Assembly: GCA_030278955.1 (NCBI GenBank)
Contig: JAOANR010000001.1
Span: forward strand, 40,512,890 to 40,576,889
Length of the DNA stretch: 64,000 bases
DNA from: Hygrophila difformis
Lineage: Eukaryota; Streptophyta; Magnoliopsida; Lamiales; Acanthaceae
Reading direction: 5' to 3'
The notes under the pieces were generated by a model that worked only from the letters and a program-made list of their open reading frames with translations, did not search any database and was not told the origin of the DNA. Each line of letters begins with the position of its first letter. The first letter of the stretch is position 1. This document shows positions 35,230 through 47,752 of the stretch, one piece after another. The translations under genes were made by a program, and so were the position numbers.

Positions 35230-35600
35230 CCAACTTCTACAAAGCAGATCGTGAAATCAAATTATAGGTTAAGTGCGGCACATTTTTTACTTTTTACCAA
35301 ACAACATGACATACCAAACAAATGTTTATGGGGAGAAACATGAAAAGTAGTGTCATAATTAATTAATCAATCAATCTCACTGAGATTTTTAACCACATTC
35401 TTATCAAGAAAGACGCAAACCATGTATATCTTACCCTATTCAACATTTTTTGTGACAATATTAGCATGCTCATCATTACTACTATCGATGGAATCAGTTT
35501 TTCATTCTTCTTTAGGCAACCTACAATCGTTTATGAAGTGCCTTTTTATGCCAAAGTTATAACACCTTCTTTCACCTCTTACCCTAACATGGATTTTCAA
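35230..35600 (-). pseudogene. Remnant of a Copia-type gag zinc-knuckle region
   Basis: The minus strand near 35575-35510 reads RCYNFGIKRHFINDCRLPKE, the CCHC knuckle of Copia-type gag proteins with the second Cys changed to Phe and the Gly before His to Arg. Text further on (SIDSSNDEHANIVTKNVE) also suits a gag-pol linker. The frame is degraded. Confidence 0.5.
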
Positions 35601-35853
35601 ATATATATATTTACACTATATTGAGTCAAAGTTGAAGAATGAATAGTGTCAAAAAGTCAAAGAAGACATTTGAGATGGGATGGAGGGAGTAATATAATTG
35701 TACACAATATAATTCAAAGTTATAGGTACAAAACATGATAATTGTGTAATTGAATGAAATAAAATTTTACTAAACTAAAGAAAACAAAACTAATAAAGTG
35801 ATGATACTTGTATATAACAAAAGGAAAAGAATGTTTCATCGACATTTACTTAG

Positions 35854-36527
35854 TGTTTGGCTGGTGATTGCCAAAGGACCTTTTTCTCCTCAAGGGAGGC
35901 TACCGGAAAAGGATCAAACCGGTTACGGGTCTGGATTAACAATAATGCGCCCAAACTTGATTAATTACGCCCAAACTTGACTGAATATTCCTTGAAATTT
36001 GAATGGCAACAAGATACAATGGAGAATCTACCAGTTGTTAAGAAACAACGGCGAATTCACCGGAAAAACTAGAACCAAACTACCGGTTGTTAAGAAACAA
36101 CGGTGGACTTGGAAAGTAACCGCTATAAGCTAAGCTAGAGTCTAGGAAAAACTGTAAAGGAAAGCTGTAAAGAAAGCAGTAAAGATACAAAGAAGTAAAT
36201 TTGATAAAGGAATTTGGGGGTTGGATTGATCTCTCTTGGCTCTGTGCATGGCATCCCCTATTTATAGCCGGAGCTGAAATAACCGCTCTCCGGCCGATTC
36301 CTTTAAGCCGAATTCTGTCTTCCTCTTATCGGTTGATTTGATTTCGGCTGCCTTGGTCCCATTTCGGCCGAAATCTCCTGCTTCTTGGATCATTTTTTTG
36401 TTTGGTCTCTTGGATTGTTCGGCCCTACTGATTTTGAATTCTCTTTCTCCAAACTCTTTCTCTCGGCCCATGTTTTTTATGGCCCAATTCTTTTTCTTGC
36501 GGCCCACTATTCCTTGTGGCCCCAACA
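35854..36527 (-). mobile_element. 3' LTR of the Tat-lineage retrotransposon
   Basis: On the minus strand the LTR starts TGTTGGGGCCACAAGG at 36527, directly after a purine-rich tract (AAGTAAGGAGGGCATC). A TATA box (GGCTATAAATAGGGG) lies at 36266-36259 on the same strand. The far end is inferred at 35854 (CCAGCCAAACA on the minus strand), because the 5' LTR is not present for comparison. Two copies of the hairpin GTTGTT-AAGA-AACAAC lie in the R/U5 part (36034-36049 and 36086-36101). Confidence 0.6.
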
Positions 36528-36725
36528 GATGCCCTCCTTACTTGGGCGGTTTTTCGTCCTGAAAAGAGCTCAAGTAATTCCCCTTACTTTTCTTCTTTTG
36601 GCGGTTATTTTTCCCTTCTCGAGGGCTCCTGTCATAACTACCTTATTTACGTAGCCCATTCCGCCCTCGCAGTAAACTGCCCTTTCAACTTCCTCTTCCT
36701 TTTCTTCTTTTGCTCGTCTTCTCCG

Positions 36726-39700
36726 ATGGATCCTTCTCCCGTCACTGCTCTTTCTTCCGATCTTCTCAAGATTGAAAATACATTCGCCTCTTATTCTGCA
36801 GTTCGTCTTCTTTTTGAGGGCTTCTATTCCCTTGGTCCGCTGGGTATTCCTAAAGAAATTGACGAGTGTACTACTCGCATTTTCGAGAATCGCTCCATAC
36901 CATTATACACTTCCTGTTTTTCATCTAAGCTTTTCCCCCCATCTCTTGCTAACTGGCCTTCGGATTCTCCTGATTACGTGGCGTGGTATCGTCATCTTGA
37001 ACCTCATTGCCGTGAATCCTGGGTTAAATCTTATACTCGTCGCATGATCCTTCTTAGTACCATGTCTTTTCCATCGGACCTTCGTCCTATTCAGGCTCTC
37101 CTCTGTTTTTGGAATTCCTCTGTAAATTGTTTTTGTTTCCCCTGGGGTATGATGACCCCCACTATCCAAGATGTGAAACTTCTTTTGGGCCTTTCTGTTC
37201 GTGGGGATAACCTCGGTGTTATGTCTCTGCCTAAGAAGAAAAACGTCAGTTTTTCCTCTGGTGACTCTTTTAGAGATTGGATTATCACTCATCAGAGCGA
37301 CCCTGCTTCGCCTACTCTACACCCTTCGGAGCCTCTTGCCTTCTTGATGTATTTCCTTACGAGGTTCTTTTGGTGTACTCCTTCAAAAGGAGTTCTTCTT
37401 GAGACGCACCCCTTGGCCTCGGCGATTCTCAACCTTGTAGCTATGCCTTTAGCCGATTTTTTTCTTGCCCATTTGTACGCGGGCATAACGGCTATTGTAT
37501 CGGGCTGGGAAAAGGGTTTCCCTGATAAAGCCCGTGGTCCATTATGGTTTCTTCATTTGTGGTTGGTTTGGCGTTTTCGTGATATCTCTAAGTTTCCTCC
37601 TCGAGATATTTGTCCTAATTATTTCGTCGCCCCTGATCTTCTAAGGACATCCCTTCCTGCTCTGTCGATCCCACATTGGATCAATTATTTCTTGGGCCGA
37701 ACTGTCAAACAGTCTTTTTCCCATTATCATTATCGGAAAATCGATTTCGACAGGGTAAGGGAGATTGCCACTACCCCTTTCGGGACTACCCTTTCTGTGC
37801 CTCTTGCTCAAATTTGAAATAGGTGCATACTACCCCATCCAATTTTCAATGGTTCTTCATTTCTGTCTACTAAGACTGCTATTCCCTCTGAGATTTACAA
37901 TCCTCATTTAGTTAGTCGTCAGTTCGGCTTTGGTCAAGACTTAGTAGAAGCTCTCAGGGCTGATAAGCGTCTTTCTGCTTCTGCTAGCCGCGCACAATGT
38001 TCCTTGTATCATAAGCGCTTAATCGAATTCAAGGTGGTGAAATTTAACGTTCGTCCTGGACTTACTACTTCTCGTTTTCGGACTTGGTGGGACGGCGTTG
38101 CTCGTACTTTTTTCAGCGCCGATCTTAATTCACTCTTGCGGCGCGGTGGTTTCTCTCCCATTCTGGTTTTTTCCTCTTGCCCTTCATCTTCGTCGGATTC
38201 CACTCCTCAGCGCACTCTTAGTTCGCCTTCCTCTTCTCGTCCAGGTAAATTTCTTTCTTTTTCACCGTCTCTTTTCTCACTTTCACATTCCTCATTCGGT
38301 TGTTATTTTTGAATTTAGATGCTCCTCGCTCTTCTACCTCGGAACCTGGTCGAAAAAGGCCCACTTCGTCTTTAGACTCTCTTGTTGCCTCTCTCCCTCC
38401 AGCTCAGACTAGAAGACGTTCGTCTCATTCACCTCTTGGCAGAATCCCTTCTACTCACCTTGCGGTTCATTATCTTTCTTCTCTTTTTTTTTTTTTATAT
38501 CTCTTTTCTGCATGCTTTCTCCTTTTGACTAATCTCTTCCTCTTCTTTTCATCAGGTTTCTATTGCCTTACCAGTATCCAGCATTTCCCCGATTTCGACT
38601 GTAGCTTTGGGTCCTCTCTTAACCGAACTTCACAAATCGTCTGACGGTAGTAATTCGGCTGTTCGTGCTGGTTCCTCTTCGGCCATTCCTCTGGAACTGG
38701 CCCAAGACTGTGTTTTGACCGATCCTGTTATTTCTCCCTTGATCAATCCTTCTCAACCTGCTGGGGGTCTTGTTGTGCCTTCATCTTCGGCTACTTTGGA
38801 AACCCTCAACCCTTCTCCTGGTGGCATAATCGCTAATGATGCCCCCGCCGATCAAATTCCTTCATCTCCATTTCCTGATCGGCGTATTTTGGATGACTTC
38901 TTTTCTCCTGTCCCCTCTTATTCAATTCCATCAGACCCTTCGACTCATCTTGGAGAGTGTTTGGCTCAGTTGTGTAATTTGATCGCCAGGCAAACCGACG
39001 TGGAGTTTGTCAATCCAAAACCGATCCTCATTCTCCTGTCTCATCTTGAACAACACTTCCATGCAGAGATGGTTTCCCTGAATCTGAGTAGTTCTCTCCA
39101 AATGATCATGAAGTCTGTCCTTTTTTGGACCAAGAGCTGGTAGCTCATTTGGCGATGCAGAACAAACTTGCCGCCGAGCGTGAGGCTGCGGCCTCTTCTC
39201 AAGCCATCTTTGACAATTATTCAGCGGAATACCGAGCTAAAATGAATGTTCTCTCTGAAACGGAGTCTCTGGAGCATAAGCATTCCGAAGATCTTTCTTC
39301 AGTTCGTTCACAGATAGCCAAACTCCAACAAAAGGAACGGGAGTTGGAGTTAGCTTTGGACCAGACCAGGCAAAAATTGGCTGACTTGAAGCAGTCGATA
39401 AAAGTCCTTCGTCAATCGGCCGAAGCCCCCAAGGCCAAGATCTTGGACTCTCAACGGGATGCTGCCTATCTTGCCATGCGGTCCAGTTTTAATGATTACA
39501 TACTTGGTACTTTCCAAGAAAAATGGGCCGAAACTCAATCTTTAGTCGGCCATCTCGATTCGGCTATCAAAAGCCTTGGTGGGAAAAGTGTTGCTCACGT
39601 TCTTTCTCCCCATGCTTTATTCCCTTTGGACCCGTCGGAGATGGAGTCTTCCCCGTCGGATGATGCTCCTTCTTCTTCGAAACCTCCTGGAGGTATTTCA

Positions 39701-39943
39701 TCTCCCTCTACTCCTTATTTGATCTTTTCCCTGCGTCTTAATTCGTCATTTTCTTTTGTTCATCCAGGGAAATCCGGTGTTTCTTCTGATGCTGATTTGG
39801 CTGCCGATCGTCTACTGTCGAGTGACATTCCTGGCCCTTCTTCCACAGCGGACCTGAATCTGACGATATCTTCTGCTAACCCTTCTACCGCCGCTTTGCA
39901 AGGATTAGACGATGATGTTCACTTTGACGAGAGCGCGGATCAT
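36726..39943 (+). pseudogene. Antisense extra gene of the Tat element: plant mobile domain plus coiled coil
   Basis: It runs forward, opposite to gag-pol. The start is ATG at 36726. Residues 1-360 match the plant mobile domain (PMD, aminotransferase-like): CFPWGMMTPTIQDVKLLLGL, PVRG-like SVRGDN, GPLWFLHLWLVWRF. The next part is Ser/Pro-rich, then 39125-39600 encodes a coiled coil rich in E, K, L and Q. GT..AG introns are likely at 38245-38318, about 38465-38556 and about 39693-39768. Defects are an in-frame TGA at 37815 and a frameshift at the T-run near 39120. Extra ORFs, some antisense, are known in Tat-lineage elements, and PMD proteins are also found in host genes. Function here is unknown. 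Confidence 0.8.
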
Positions 39944-41029
39944 TAGTCTTCTTTTCGTTACTTGCTTTTGTATATGGGCCAGAATTTCGCCCTGTTTTCC
40001 TTTGAATATGAATTTCGGCTATTTTTGCCAACTGTTGTCGGCCCCTTTTCTTTTTGTAAGTTGTATTGGCCGACGGAATATACTTGGATTCGTATCTTTT
40101 ATTTTCTACAATACGATTCATATCCCATCCATCCCATAATTTTCGGTCTTCTTTATTACTGATTTCTGAATGTTAGTAGCTTTTTCCGGGAATCAGCTGT
40201 AACGTTTTTCCATAAATAACATTTAATATTGACCGCTTCCTCTGCCGAGTACTTATCCTTATCCTATAAATACCCGGCTTCTGTTGATGTTTATCCACCA
40301 CTTCTTCAGTTCTTGTTTTTCTTTAACAATATGACTCTCCTCTTTTCTTTACTCAATCCTCTATCTCCAGTGCCCCCATGGTTTCTGGATCGTGTATTTT
40401 CAAGGATTTCCAGACGTGATACGAAAACTTTTCGCTCATGCAGCACGAGTTCAGCTAACATCCTTTTCACCATGTTCGTATGGGCGAGGATCTCTATTTG
40501 TTATTCCAAATGCAGGTCTCGACGGCTATGCAGACATGCTTCTCTTTTCTACTTTGCGGTTGCATATCCGGTCGAACTTTACCTAATGGGGGAATAACTG
40601 CCCTTAGTTATTTCTCCATCCTCTCACCCTTCCACCGTTTTGGGTGACTGCCTCGCTGTACTCCTCTTACTTTTGTCTGAGATAGTGCGGAGGCTGTACC
40701 CGAATTTGACTTCTACCTCTGGAACGGTGTACTATTCGTTCTAGCGTATCCAGGAGTAGAGGTTCGGTGGTAGGACTAAAATCGGCAATACTGTTCTGGG
40801 GCAAGCAACTGTGCCCTATTTCTGTTTTGCCGATAGTTTTAAGCGGCATTATTACAAGGCTGAGCATCCTTCAAGGACCTTTTCCTTGTATATGCCTGCG
40901 TAGGATAGGACGTTTCCCTTGTATATTGTAATTTCGGGCTATCGACGCCGCTTTCGGCCGAAGTAGCACCTCTTTGTAATATTTCATCCATGAAATAAAA
41001 TCTTTACTTTTTCGCCTTATTTGATGTTT
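39944..41029. other. Non-coding part of the Tat element between the antisense gene and integrase
   Basis: No protein similarity is seen. A good plus-strand TATA box (TATCCTATAAATACCCGG) sits at 40265-40272, with short open frames after it that I do not recognise. A possible polyadenylation region (GAAATAAAATC) lies at 40992. Confidence 0.4.
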
Positions 41030-42535
41030 AATCCCATACTGATAGATAATATTTCTTCATATATCTCGCATTTACTGGATTTGACATCTGTTCACCATTT
41101 TCATCTACCAACATGTATGCTCCATTCGATAATTTCGTCTGAACAATAAATGGCCCCTCCCAATTGGAGCTCCACTTACCTAATCGGCCATCATTCTATT
41201 TGGGTGGCCATATAACTTTCCAAACTAAATCACCGACTTCAAATCGTTTTACACGAATTCGCTTATTATACCAATCGGCCACAATATCTTTATTTTTTTG
41301 CAAATTCTCAAAGGCCTGCACCCGATCGGAATTAACTTCCAATAGCTCATTTTTCATCGCACAATCATATTGTTCAGCCGACATTAAATCTCCTTGGCTT
41401 GTCCTTAAAGTTGGCACTGTTATTTCGGCTGGAAGTACTGCGTCTATACCATAAGTCAGCCGAAATGGTGTAAATCCAGTGGCTGAAGTCTTAGCATTTC
41501 GATAGGCCCACAATGCTTCGGATAACTTCTCATGCCACTTCCTTTGTTGATCTTCGATCATTTTCTTTATGATTCATATTAACTGCTTATTCGTGGCCTC
41601 TGCCTGCCCATTCCTTTGTGGATAATATGGCGACGAGTGCACAATTTTTATCCCATACTCTTTTGCAAAGGCCTTGACCTTTTCTCCCACAAATACAGTT
41701 CCTCTATCTGTTAGAATCGTTTGTGGAATTCCAAACCTGTATATCAATTGTCTCTTAATAAATTCGATCATCTCTTCTTGCGAAATGCTGACATATGCTT
41801 GAGCTTCGGCCCATTTCGTGAAATAATCCGTTGCCACTAGCACAAACTCATGCCTTTTTGACGAAGAGGGGTGAATCTTTCCAATGATGTCTATAGCCCA
41901 TCCTCGAAATGGCCATGGCTTAATCATTATATGTAGCTCTTCGGCCGGTAACTTTTGAATCGGCCCATGCTTCTGACATTCGCGGCATCCTTTAGCATAT
42001 TTCTCACAATCGATTCCCATATTCGGCCAATAATACACCAACCGAATAATACTCCATTTCATCGATTTTCCTGCGCGATGTGCGCCACATATTCCTTCAT
42101 GAACTTCTCCCATTACTCTTTTAGAATCTTCATCTCCGACACATCTGACCAGTACTCCATCAATGGCTCGCTTAAAGAGTAACCCTCCTATCACTATATA
42201 ATCCATCGCCTTCCGCTTTTCGACTGGATTAGCTTCGGATGGATTCTCCAATGTTTGTGATATCTTCTTTATCCATTCGGCCTTTTCTATTTCGGCCAGA
42301 TGTATTTCCAAATTTCCTGCTATCGGCATTAGCCGATATCTGGCTGCATGTTGAGCCAATTCGTTAGCTAATTCGTTCTTCTCCCTTGGGATGTATTTGA
42401 TGTAAACCTCGTCGAATTCTTCTAACAAACCGATTGCTTCTTCGTACAATCTGATTAATTGAGAACTCTTGACCGAAAAATCTCCTAATAACTGCTGAAT
42501 AACTATTTGCGAATCTCCTCTGATTACGATAGCTC
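41030..42535 (-). pseudogene. Tat element pol: end of second RNase H and integrase
   Basis: The minus strand starts inside the archaeal-type RNase H (RGDSQIVIQQLLG, EKNELANELAQHAA). It continues into integrase: zinc-binding H..H..CRECQKH, then the catalytic D-D-E residues in WAIDIIG, ILTDRGT and NGQAEATNK. The C-terminal region (WKVIWPPK, then RLGKWSSNWEGPF) ends near 41031 without a chromodomain. Stops at 41574-41576 and in PPK-stop-NDG near 41195 break the frame. A second RNase H before integrase is the mark of the Tat lineage. Confidence 0.88.
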
Positions 42536-43004
42536 TTAGGGCCTGTTTGGATTGGCTTTTGAAAAAAGCTGAAGCCAAAAGCAGAAGCAGAAGTGAAAGC
42601 CAAAAGCAGAAGCAGGTAACTTTTGTGTTTGGATGGAATGTTTGAAAAGCAGTTTTTTTTCAAAATTGTGTTTGGATGTGTAAAAGTGAAAAGTGCTTTT
42701 TAAATGGATAAATTACCAAAAAGGACATGCTACTTAATATGATAGTAAGATATATTTATAGTGTAATTTATATTAAGTAATGAGGGTATTTAAGTCTTTG
42801 CACAATTTACGAAGTGCTTTTGGCTTCTGCTTTTCGGAGAAGCATCCCCTGGGCTGCTTCTCCCAGAAGCACTTTTGCAGCTTTTCGAGGTGCTTCTGCT
42901 TTTTTAAAAAAGCCAAACCAAACGTTTCTTTTTCCCCAAAAGTGCTTTTGGCAGAAGCAAAAGCCAAAAGCACCTTGGTAGAAGCCAATCCAAACACCCT
43001 CTTA
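42536..43004. mobile_element. Tourist-like MITE (463 bp) inserted in the second RNase H
   Basis: Element 42539-43001 has ends GGGCCTGTTTGGATTGGCTT and, inverted, GAGGGTGTTTGGATTGGCTT. TTA flanks it (42536-42538, 43002-43004), the PIF/Harbinger target. TCTTA could be read as a 5-bp duplication instead. Removing one repeat restores the RNase H reading frame across the site (EEGVR to AIVIRGD), so the insertion followed the retrotransposon. The interior is rich in AGAAGC/GCTTCT words. Confidence 0.82.
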
Positions 43005-43850
43005 CTCCTTCTTCTACTAACCGTCGTAATCCCGAAATCAATGCCTTGTATTCATCTTGGTTATTCGTATAGGAATTCGGTAGCTGCACGAAGTACTTGT
43101 ATATCTTGCCCTCCGGTGTATGTAGAGTAAACCCTGCCCCAACTCCTGAAGCGGCTTTTGATCCATCGAACATCATTATCCATGGCTGTAGATATACAAT
43201 CCCTACTTCGTTTATTTCTTTCGGCCGAACTTGATCCCCGATATCGTCGGATATTGGGAGCATCGCATGATCGGCCAAAAAATCGGCTACAACTTGACTT
43301 TTCATAGCCCTGAGTGGCTGATATTTCAAGTCGTACGCATTTAACTTCATGGCCCACTTGGCCATTCTTCGGCTACTGATTGGATCGTTCATCATAATTT
43401 TTACTATGTTAACCGAAGCTACCACTATCACTTGCCGTGGTTGAATATAGTGTTCTAACTTCTGGCATGCATGATAGAGACTTAAACACAATTTATGAAT
43501 CGGCGAGTACCTTAATTCGGCGTTCCTAAGGATTCGGCTTAGATAGTAAATCGTCCGATCTCTCCCTTCGTCGTCTTCCTGAGCCAACAACGCTCCGATA
43601 GACTCTTCGGCCGCTGTTATGTATAATTTCAGCGGTCGGCCTAAAATTGGAGGGACCAACACTGGTGGATTTATCAAAGCTTGTTTCAATTGCTCAAAGG
43701 CCCTTTGTTGATCGACTCCCCATTTGAATTCTTCCTCTTTTTTCAACCTTAATAAATTGGTTAGTGGTTTCAACTTCCCAGCCGCATTTGCCAGGAATCG
43801 TCTCAAGAAACCGATCTTCCCAAGGAACTTTTGCAGACTCTTCTTATCAT
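43005..43850 (-). pseudogene. Tat element pol: end of RT, first RNase H, start of second RNase H
   Basis: From 43806 the minus strand reads the RT connection domain (FLANAAGKLKPLTNLL), the first RNase H (LYITAAEESIGALLAQ) in which the expected first Asp is replaced, as is common in Tat elements, and then the archaeal-type RNase H start (MMFDGSKAASGVGAGF, DEYKALISGLRRL). The latter is cut by the MITE at 43001. Confidence 0.85.
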
Positions 43851-44868
43851 GTGGAGGCCTGGCTTCTTGGATCGCTCTGGTCTTATTCGCATCAACTTAT
43901 ATGCCTTTATCGTGTACCAAGAACCCAAGAAAATTCCCTGGTTGCACTCCAAAGGCGCACTTGGCTGGATTCATTTTGACTCCATGTAGTCTCATCCTTG
44001 TGAATACCCTTCGCAAATCGTCCAAGTGGCTCTCCATATCTCTGGATCTGACCATGACATCGTCGATGTAGACTTCAACACATTCTCCTATTAGATCATG
44101 AAAGACATAATTCATGGCCCTTTGATAAGTAGCTCCTGCATTCTTCAACCCGAGTGGCATTACTACCCATTCATATATTCCTATAGCTCCAGGGCACCGA
44201 ATTGCAGTTTTATGGACATCTTCTTCGGCCATAAAGATTTGGTTGTATCCTGAATATCCATCCATAAATGATAACATCCCCTGTTTTGCGGCCGAATCAA
44301 TCAACAAATCAACAATAGGAATCATATACTCATCTTTAGGAGTGGCTATATTAAGATTTCTGAAATCAATACAAACTCTTAATTTTCCATTCTTCTTTAT
44401 TACAGGAACAATATTCGATAACCACTCTACATATTTAGCTGGCCTTACAAATCCGGCCGCTAACAACTTTTCTATTTCTTCTTTTATTCTTGGGACTATT
44501 TCGGGCGCTGCCCTCCTGGCCGGCTGTTTATGCGGCCTAAACCCTTCTTTGATTGGTAATCAATGCTTCACAATCGATCGCTCCAATCCTGTCATTTCTG
44601 TATAGTCCCATGCGAAACAATCCTTGAACTCGATTAACACCTCCTTGAATCGGCTTGTCATCTGCTGGTCTAAATTTGCACTCAATGGGATCTCCATTGG
44701 GTGCTCATCTGTACCAACATTGACCATTTTCAAGGGATCTTGAGCTTTGAAATCTGGTGTTCGTTTTGGAATAGCATCCATGAGTTCGCTCCATCCTGCT
44801 TTATCGTCTGAAGCTCCAAGTTCGGCCGATTCGAACTCAATCGCTTGTTTCGGTTGTGCATCCATCAT
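43851..44868 (-). pseudogene. Tat element pol: reverse transcriptase
   Basis: The RT palm motifs are clear on the minus strand: GKLRVCIDFRNLNIATPKDE, SFMDGYSGYNQI, MPLGLKNAGATYQRAM and the catalytic YIDDVMV. Stops at 44560 and 43897 interrupt what should be one frame. The upstream part (44868-44560) contains the linker typical before RT and starts in a frame that overlaps the end of the protease frame by four bases (ATGA). Confidence 0.88.
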
Positions 44869-46844
44869 TTACTTTCTTCATCAACCGGTCGTTCATCGGC
44901 CTGATATCTGACTTCAAACCCCAAATCCGTCCAATCGCACTCAACAACCTGCGGGTAGCGTTCCCCTACCACTGTTAGGAATGGTTGTATGGACTCTTCG
45001 TACAGTACCGCATCAATTTGGCCGGCTGAGCTGACTGGAAACGGAGGTTGATCTCTATCCACTTCTTCAATTGTGCCATCCTTTTTCCAAAACCACACTT
45101 TCTGGTGCAGTGTTGATGGCAAACATCGGGACGTATGTATCCAACATCGGCCTAAAAGGGCTGCATACGGGACTTCTGCATCTACAACAAAGAACATGGT
45201 CGGAATCGAAATTGTTCCGACCGTTACATCCACTAAAATACATCCTTCGGCCGCTGTTTGGGCTCCCACAAAACTCAATACTTTCATCCTTGTAGGGAGT
45301 ATGTCTTCCTTTGAACGGCCTATCTTCATCAATGTAGACAATGGCATGATATTGACAGTTGCTCCTCCGTCAATAAACATTCTTCTGAGGGGTCTCCCAT
45401 TAACCCAACCTTTAACATACAAAGGTCTCATATGCTGAGACATCTTTGCAGTCGGAGGCAAAATCGTGCTTGGTTGAGCGTCAGGAAGAAATGCCTCATA
45501 ACCTTCTTCGATCACTTTCTCAGTTTCGGCCTCAGGCCGAAATGCTTCAAGTATGGCGAAACAGAAATCCACAATGGGTTCTTCATCGCCGAAATATTCT
45601 CCCTCCTTCTGACAAAAGACCACAGCTGGTTCAGAATCAGACCAATACTCCTCCTCAGTTGTTGTGGTCATTCCTACCATGTTCGCGCTAGACCCAAAAT
45701 CAAACTTGAACTGCCCGATTGAAAGTGTATCACCATTCAGGACGATATTCGTTTTCGGCTTCCACTCCCTAGTTCGGACTGGTCTAGGCTTCCACTCTTC
45801 CTTTACTTTCGGCTGTTCATTATCGGCTTTCGACTGCATTATTTTCGGCCGAAATTCAGTTTTATTTTTCAGCCGATCCTGCCCTTCTTTCGGCTTCCTT
45901 TCTTCTTTCCCTTCGGCTGATTTCAAACGAGCCAAAAATACTTTGTTTAGGATCCTTCCTGCAGAGGACGAGCAATCGTCTGGAAAGTCCTCTTCCATAT
46001 GCATCATTTCGTACTCCTCTTGCTCAAAGGCACCAGCTGCTTTAAGCCGTTGCATCTTTCGTTTGAAAGTACGATATGATCCCTTTCCTTTTGGAACCTT
46101 TTTCTCTTCTGCCCTCCAAGCTGAATTCTCAAATCGGCATTGGCCGAAATGCCTTTTTTCTGGGGAATTCTGAACCCATTGGCCTACCTGAGTATTTGCT
46201 GGTGGCCTTCTGAGTTTCTTCATTTCGGGACTGACAGCATCTTCAGGAACTGTGATCTGAATCACAGTCTTTCCGTTCTGCTTATCGGCTGTCAACTTCA
46301 TCTCTGAGTCCCAACCGTTAGTTATGATTTTCAATGTTGGTTTCTCATTCTCATCCCTAACTTCGACCTTCTGATGTTTGTCCGATTGCTTGATCCATTC
46401 CTTTACTTCATAATTCCCTAATCGGTCAAAAACATCCGCAACCTTCTCCTTCCCCTTCGGAGATCCTAACCGTTTCCACACTCCTGTCTTATGAGCCAAT
46501 GGCCGATCTCCTAGACGATCGTGGACAGAACTTTTGCTAGTCGATGGTTGCTCCCCCAATCGATCATGTACAGACCTGTTTTGATCGGGATGCACCATCA
46601 CAATGTTTGCGACAGGGAACGGATTCTTATCGATTGCCATAAGCCTGTCCGGGAACTTCAATTTCCCATCATCGACATGCTTTTGGATTAGCTTCCTAAA
46701 ATGTCCACAGACCGCCGTAGAATGAGTAGCCGATCCATGGAATCTACACCATTCGGCTTCCAATTGATCTTTGGTAGGCTGTGGGTGATTTCCTTTAAAT
46801 TCCAACAATCCGTTCTTCTGGCAATAGTCGAATATTTCGTCCAT
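44865..46844 (-). pseudogene. Tat element gag C-terminal part and aspartic protease
   Basis: A 659-codon minus-strand frame. It begins with the gag zinc-finger-like WCRFHGSATHSTAVCGHF, continues through a charged linker with repeated VHDRLG words, and ends in a retropepsin with active site FIDGGATVNIMP and flap/C-terminal AALLGRCWI. DGG in place of DTG is seen in many Tat proteases. The gag start lies in another frame further right. Confidence 0.85.
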
Positions 46845-47752
46845 TTGAGATAGGTCGAAAGAATAAAATTCTGTGATTCATCCCTGACCTCTCCTTCTTT
46901 CTCTTTGCCTCTGACTGGCCGAAGTGCTGGACAAGTCATAGGCCTCTTAATGACTGATTCAGCCCTTGCAACTTCGGCTAAGGCAGGAATATCGTCCGTG
47001 TTGCATCTATCCAGAGACTCTGCAAATGAAGCAGCCTACTGGATAGGTTGCGATCTTCCACTTTGACTTCGGCTTGATTTGAAAGCCGCTTGTTCTGCCA
47101 AATAAGTCTCCATCCTGATGGCTCCGGCCATTAATTCGGCCACAGTCCTTGGTCTTGTAACCATCAATCTATCCTTGATGGCAAACTTAAATTCTGCTTC
47201 AGGATTTGAATATATTCATGCTCCGGCAGCATTGTCTTCATTTGAGCCTTCACTGCATAAAATCTTTCAATAAACTCAGTAACTGATTCGGTCGCCTTCT
47301 GCTTGGTTGATGTTAGATCGACCAACGATACTTCAGGACTGGTATTATAGAATCGGTCATGGAATAACCGCTCCATTTCAGCCCAAGTGTTTACCGATCC
47401 CGCTGGTAAATTAATGCACCACTCAAATGCTGGACCAGTTAACGATAAGCTGAACAATATCAACTTATGAAAATCGTTTTGTGCAATTCTTGTGCATTGA
47501 GCTGTAAATCGGCCAATATGTTCGATCGTAGAGCGGCCGACTTCTCCAGAGAAAGTATTAAAATCTGGAACCTTTACTCCTCTAGGCAGAGGATACTGCT
47601 CCTCAATGTATTCCGGATAAGGCTTCCTATACATCGGTCTGTTCTCCTGGCCGATGATATTTCCAAACTGAGTACGAATTATCTCAGCAATTAACTCCCT
47701 GTCAACCAGTTGTGGTGGATTCGGCTGCTGTGGATTCGGCAGATCTACTCAT
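46845..47752 (-). pseudogene. Tat element gag, truncated at the 5' end
   Basis: The minus-strand frame 47634-47164 holds the retrotransposon gag core (VKVPDFNTFSGEVGRSTIEH, SLSLTGPAFEWCINLP, WAEMERLFHDRFY). Upstream codons stay open to about 47750 (PNPQQPNPPQLVDRELIAEI), where similarity ends abruptly at the junction with a forward-strand element. No 5' LTR or PBS follows, so the element is truncated or interrupted here. The 47163-46845 part is frameshifted. Confidence 0.82.

Noticed and set aside
40229..40597. Forward frame of 122 codons after the TATA box at 40265
   Set aside because: No similarity recognised and rich in Phe/Ser as expected of chance in T-rich DNA; only the promoter-like motif was reported.
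45071..46173. Several forward frames of 70-170 codons opposite the Tat gag-protease
   Set aside because: Antisense shadows of a recognised coding region, unlike the PMD gene at 36.7 kb, which has real domain similarity.
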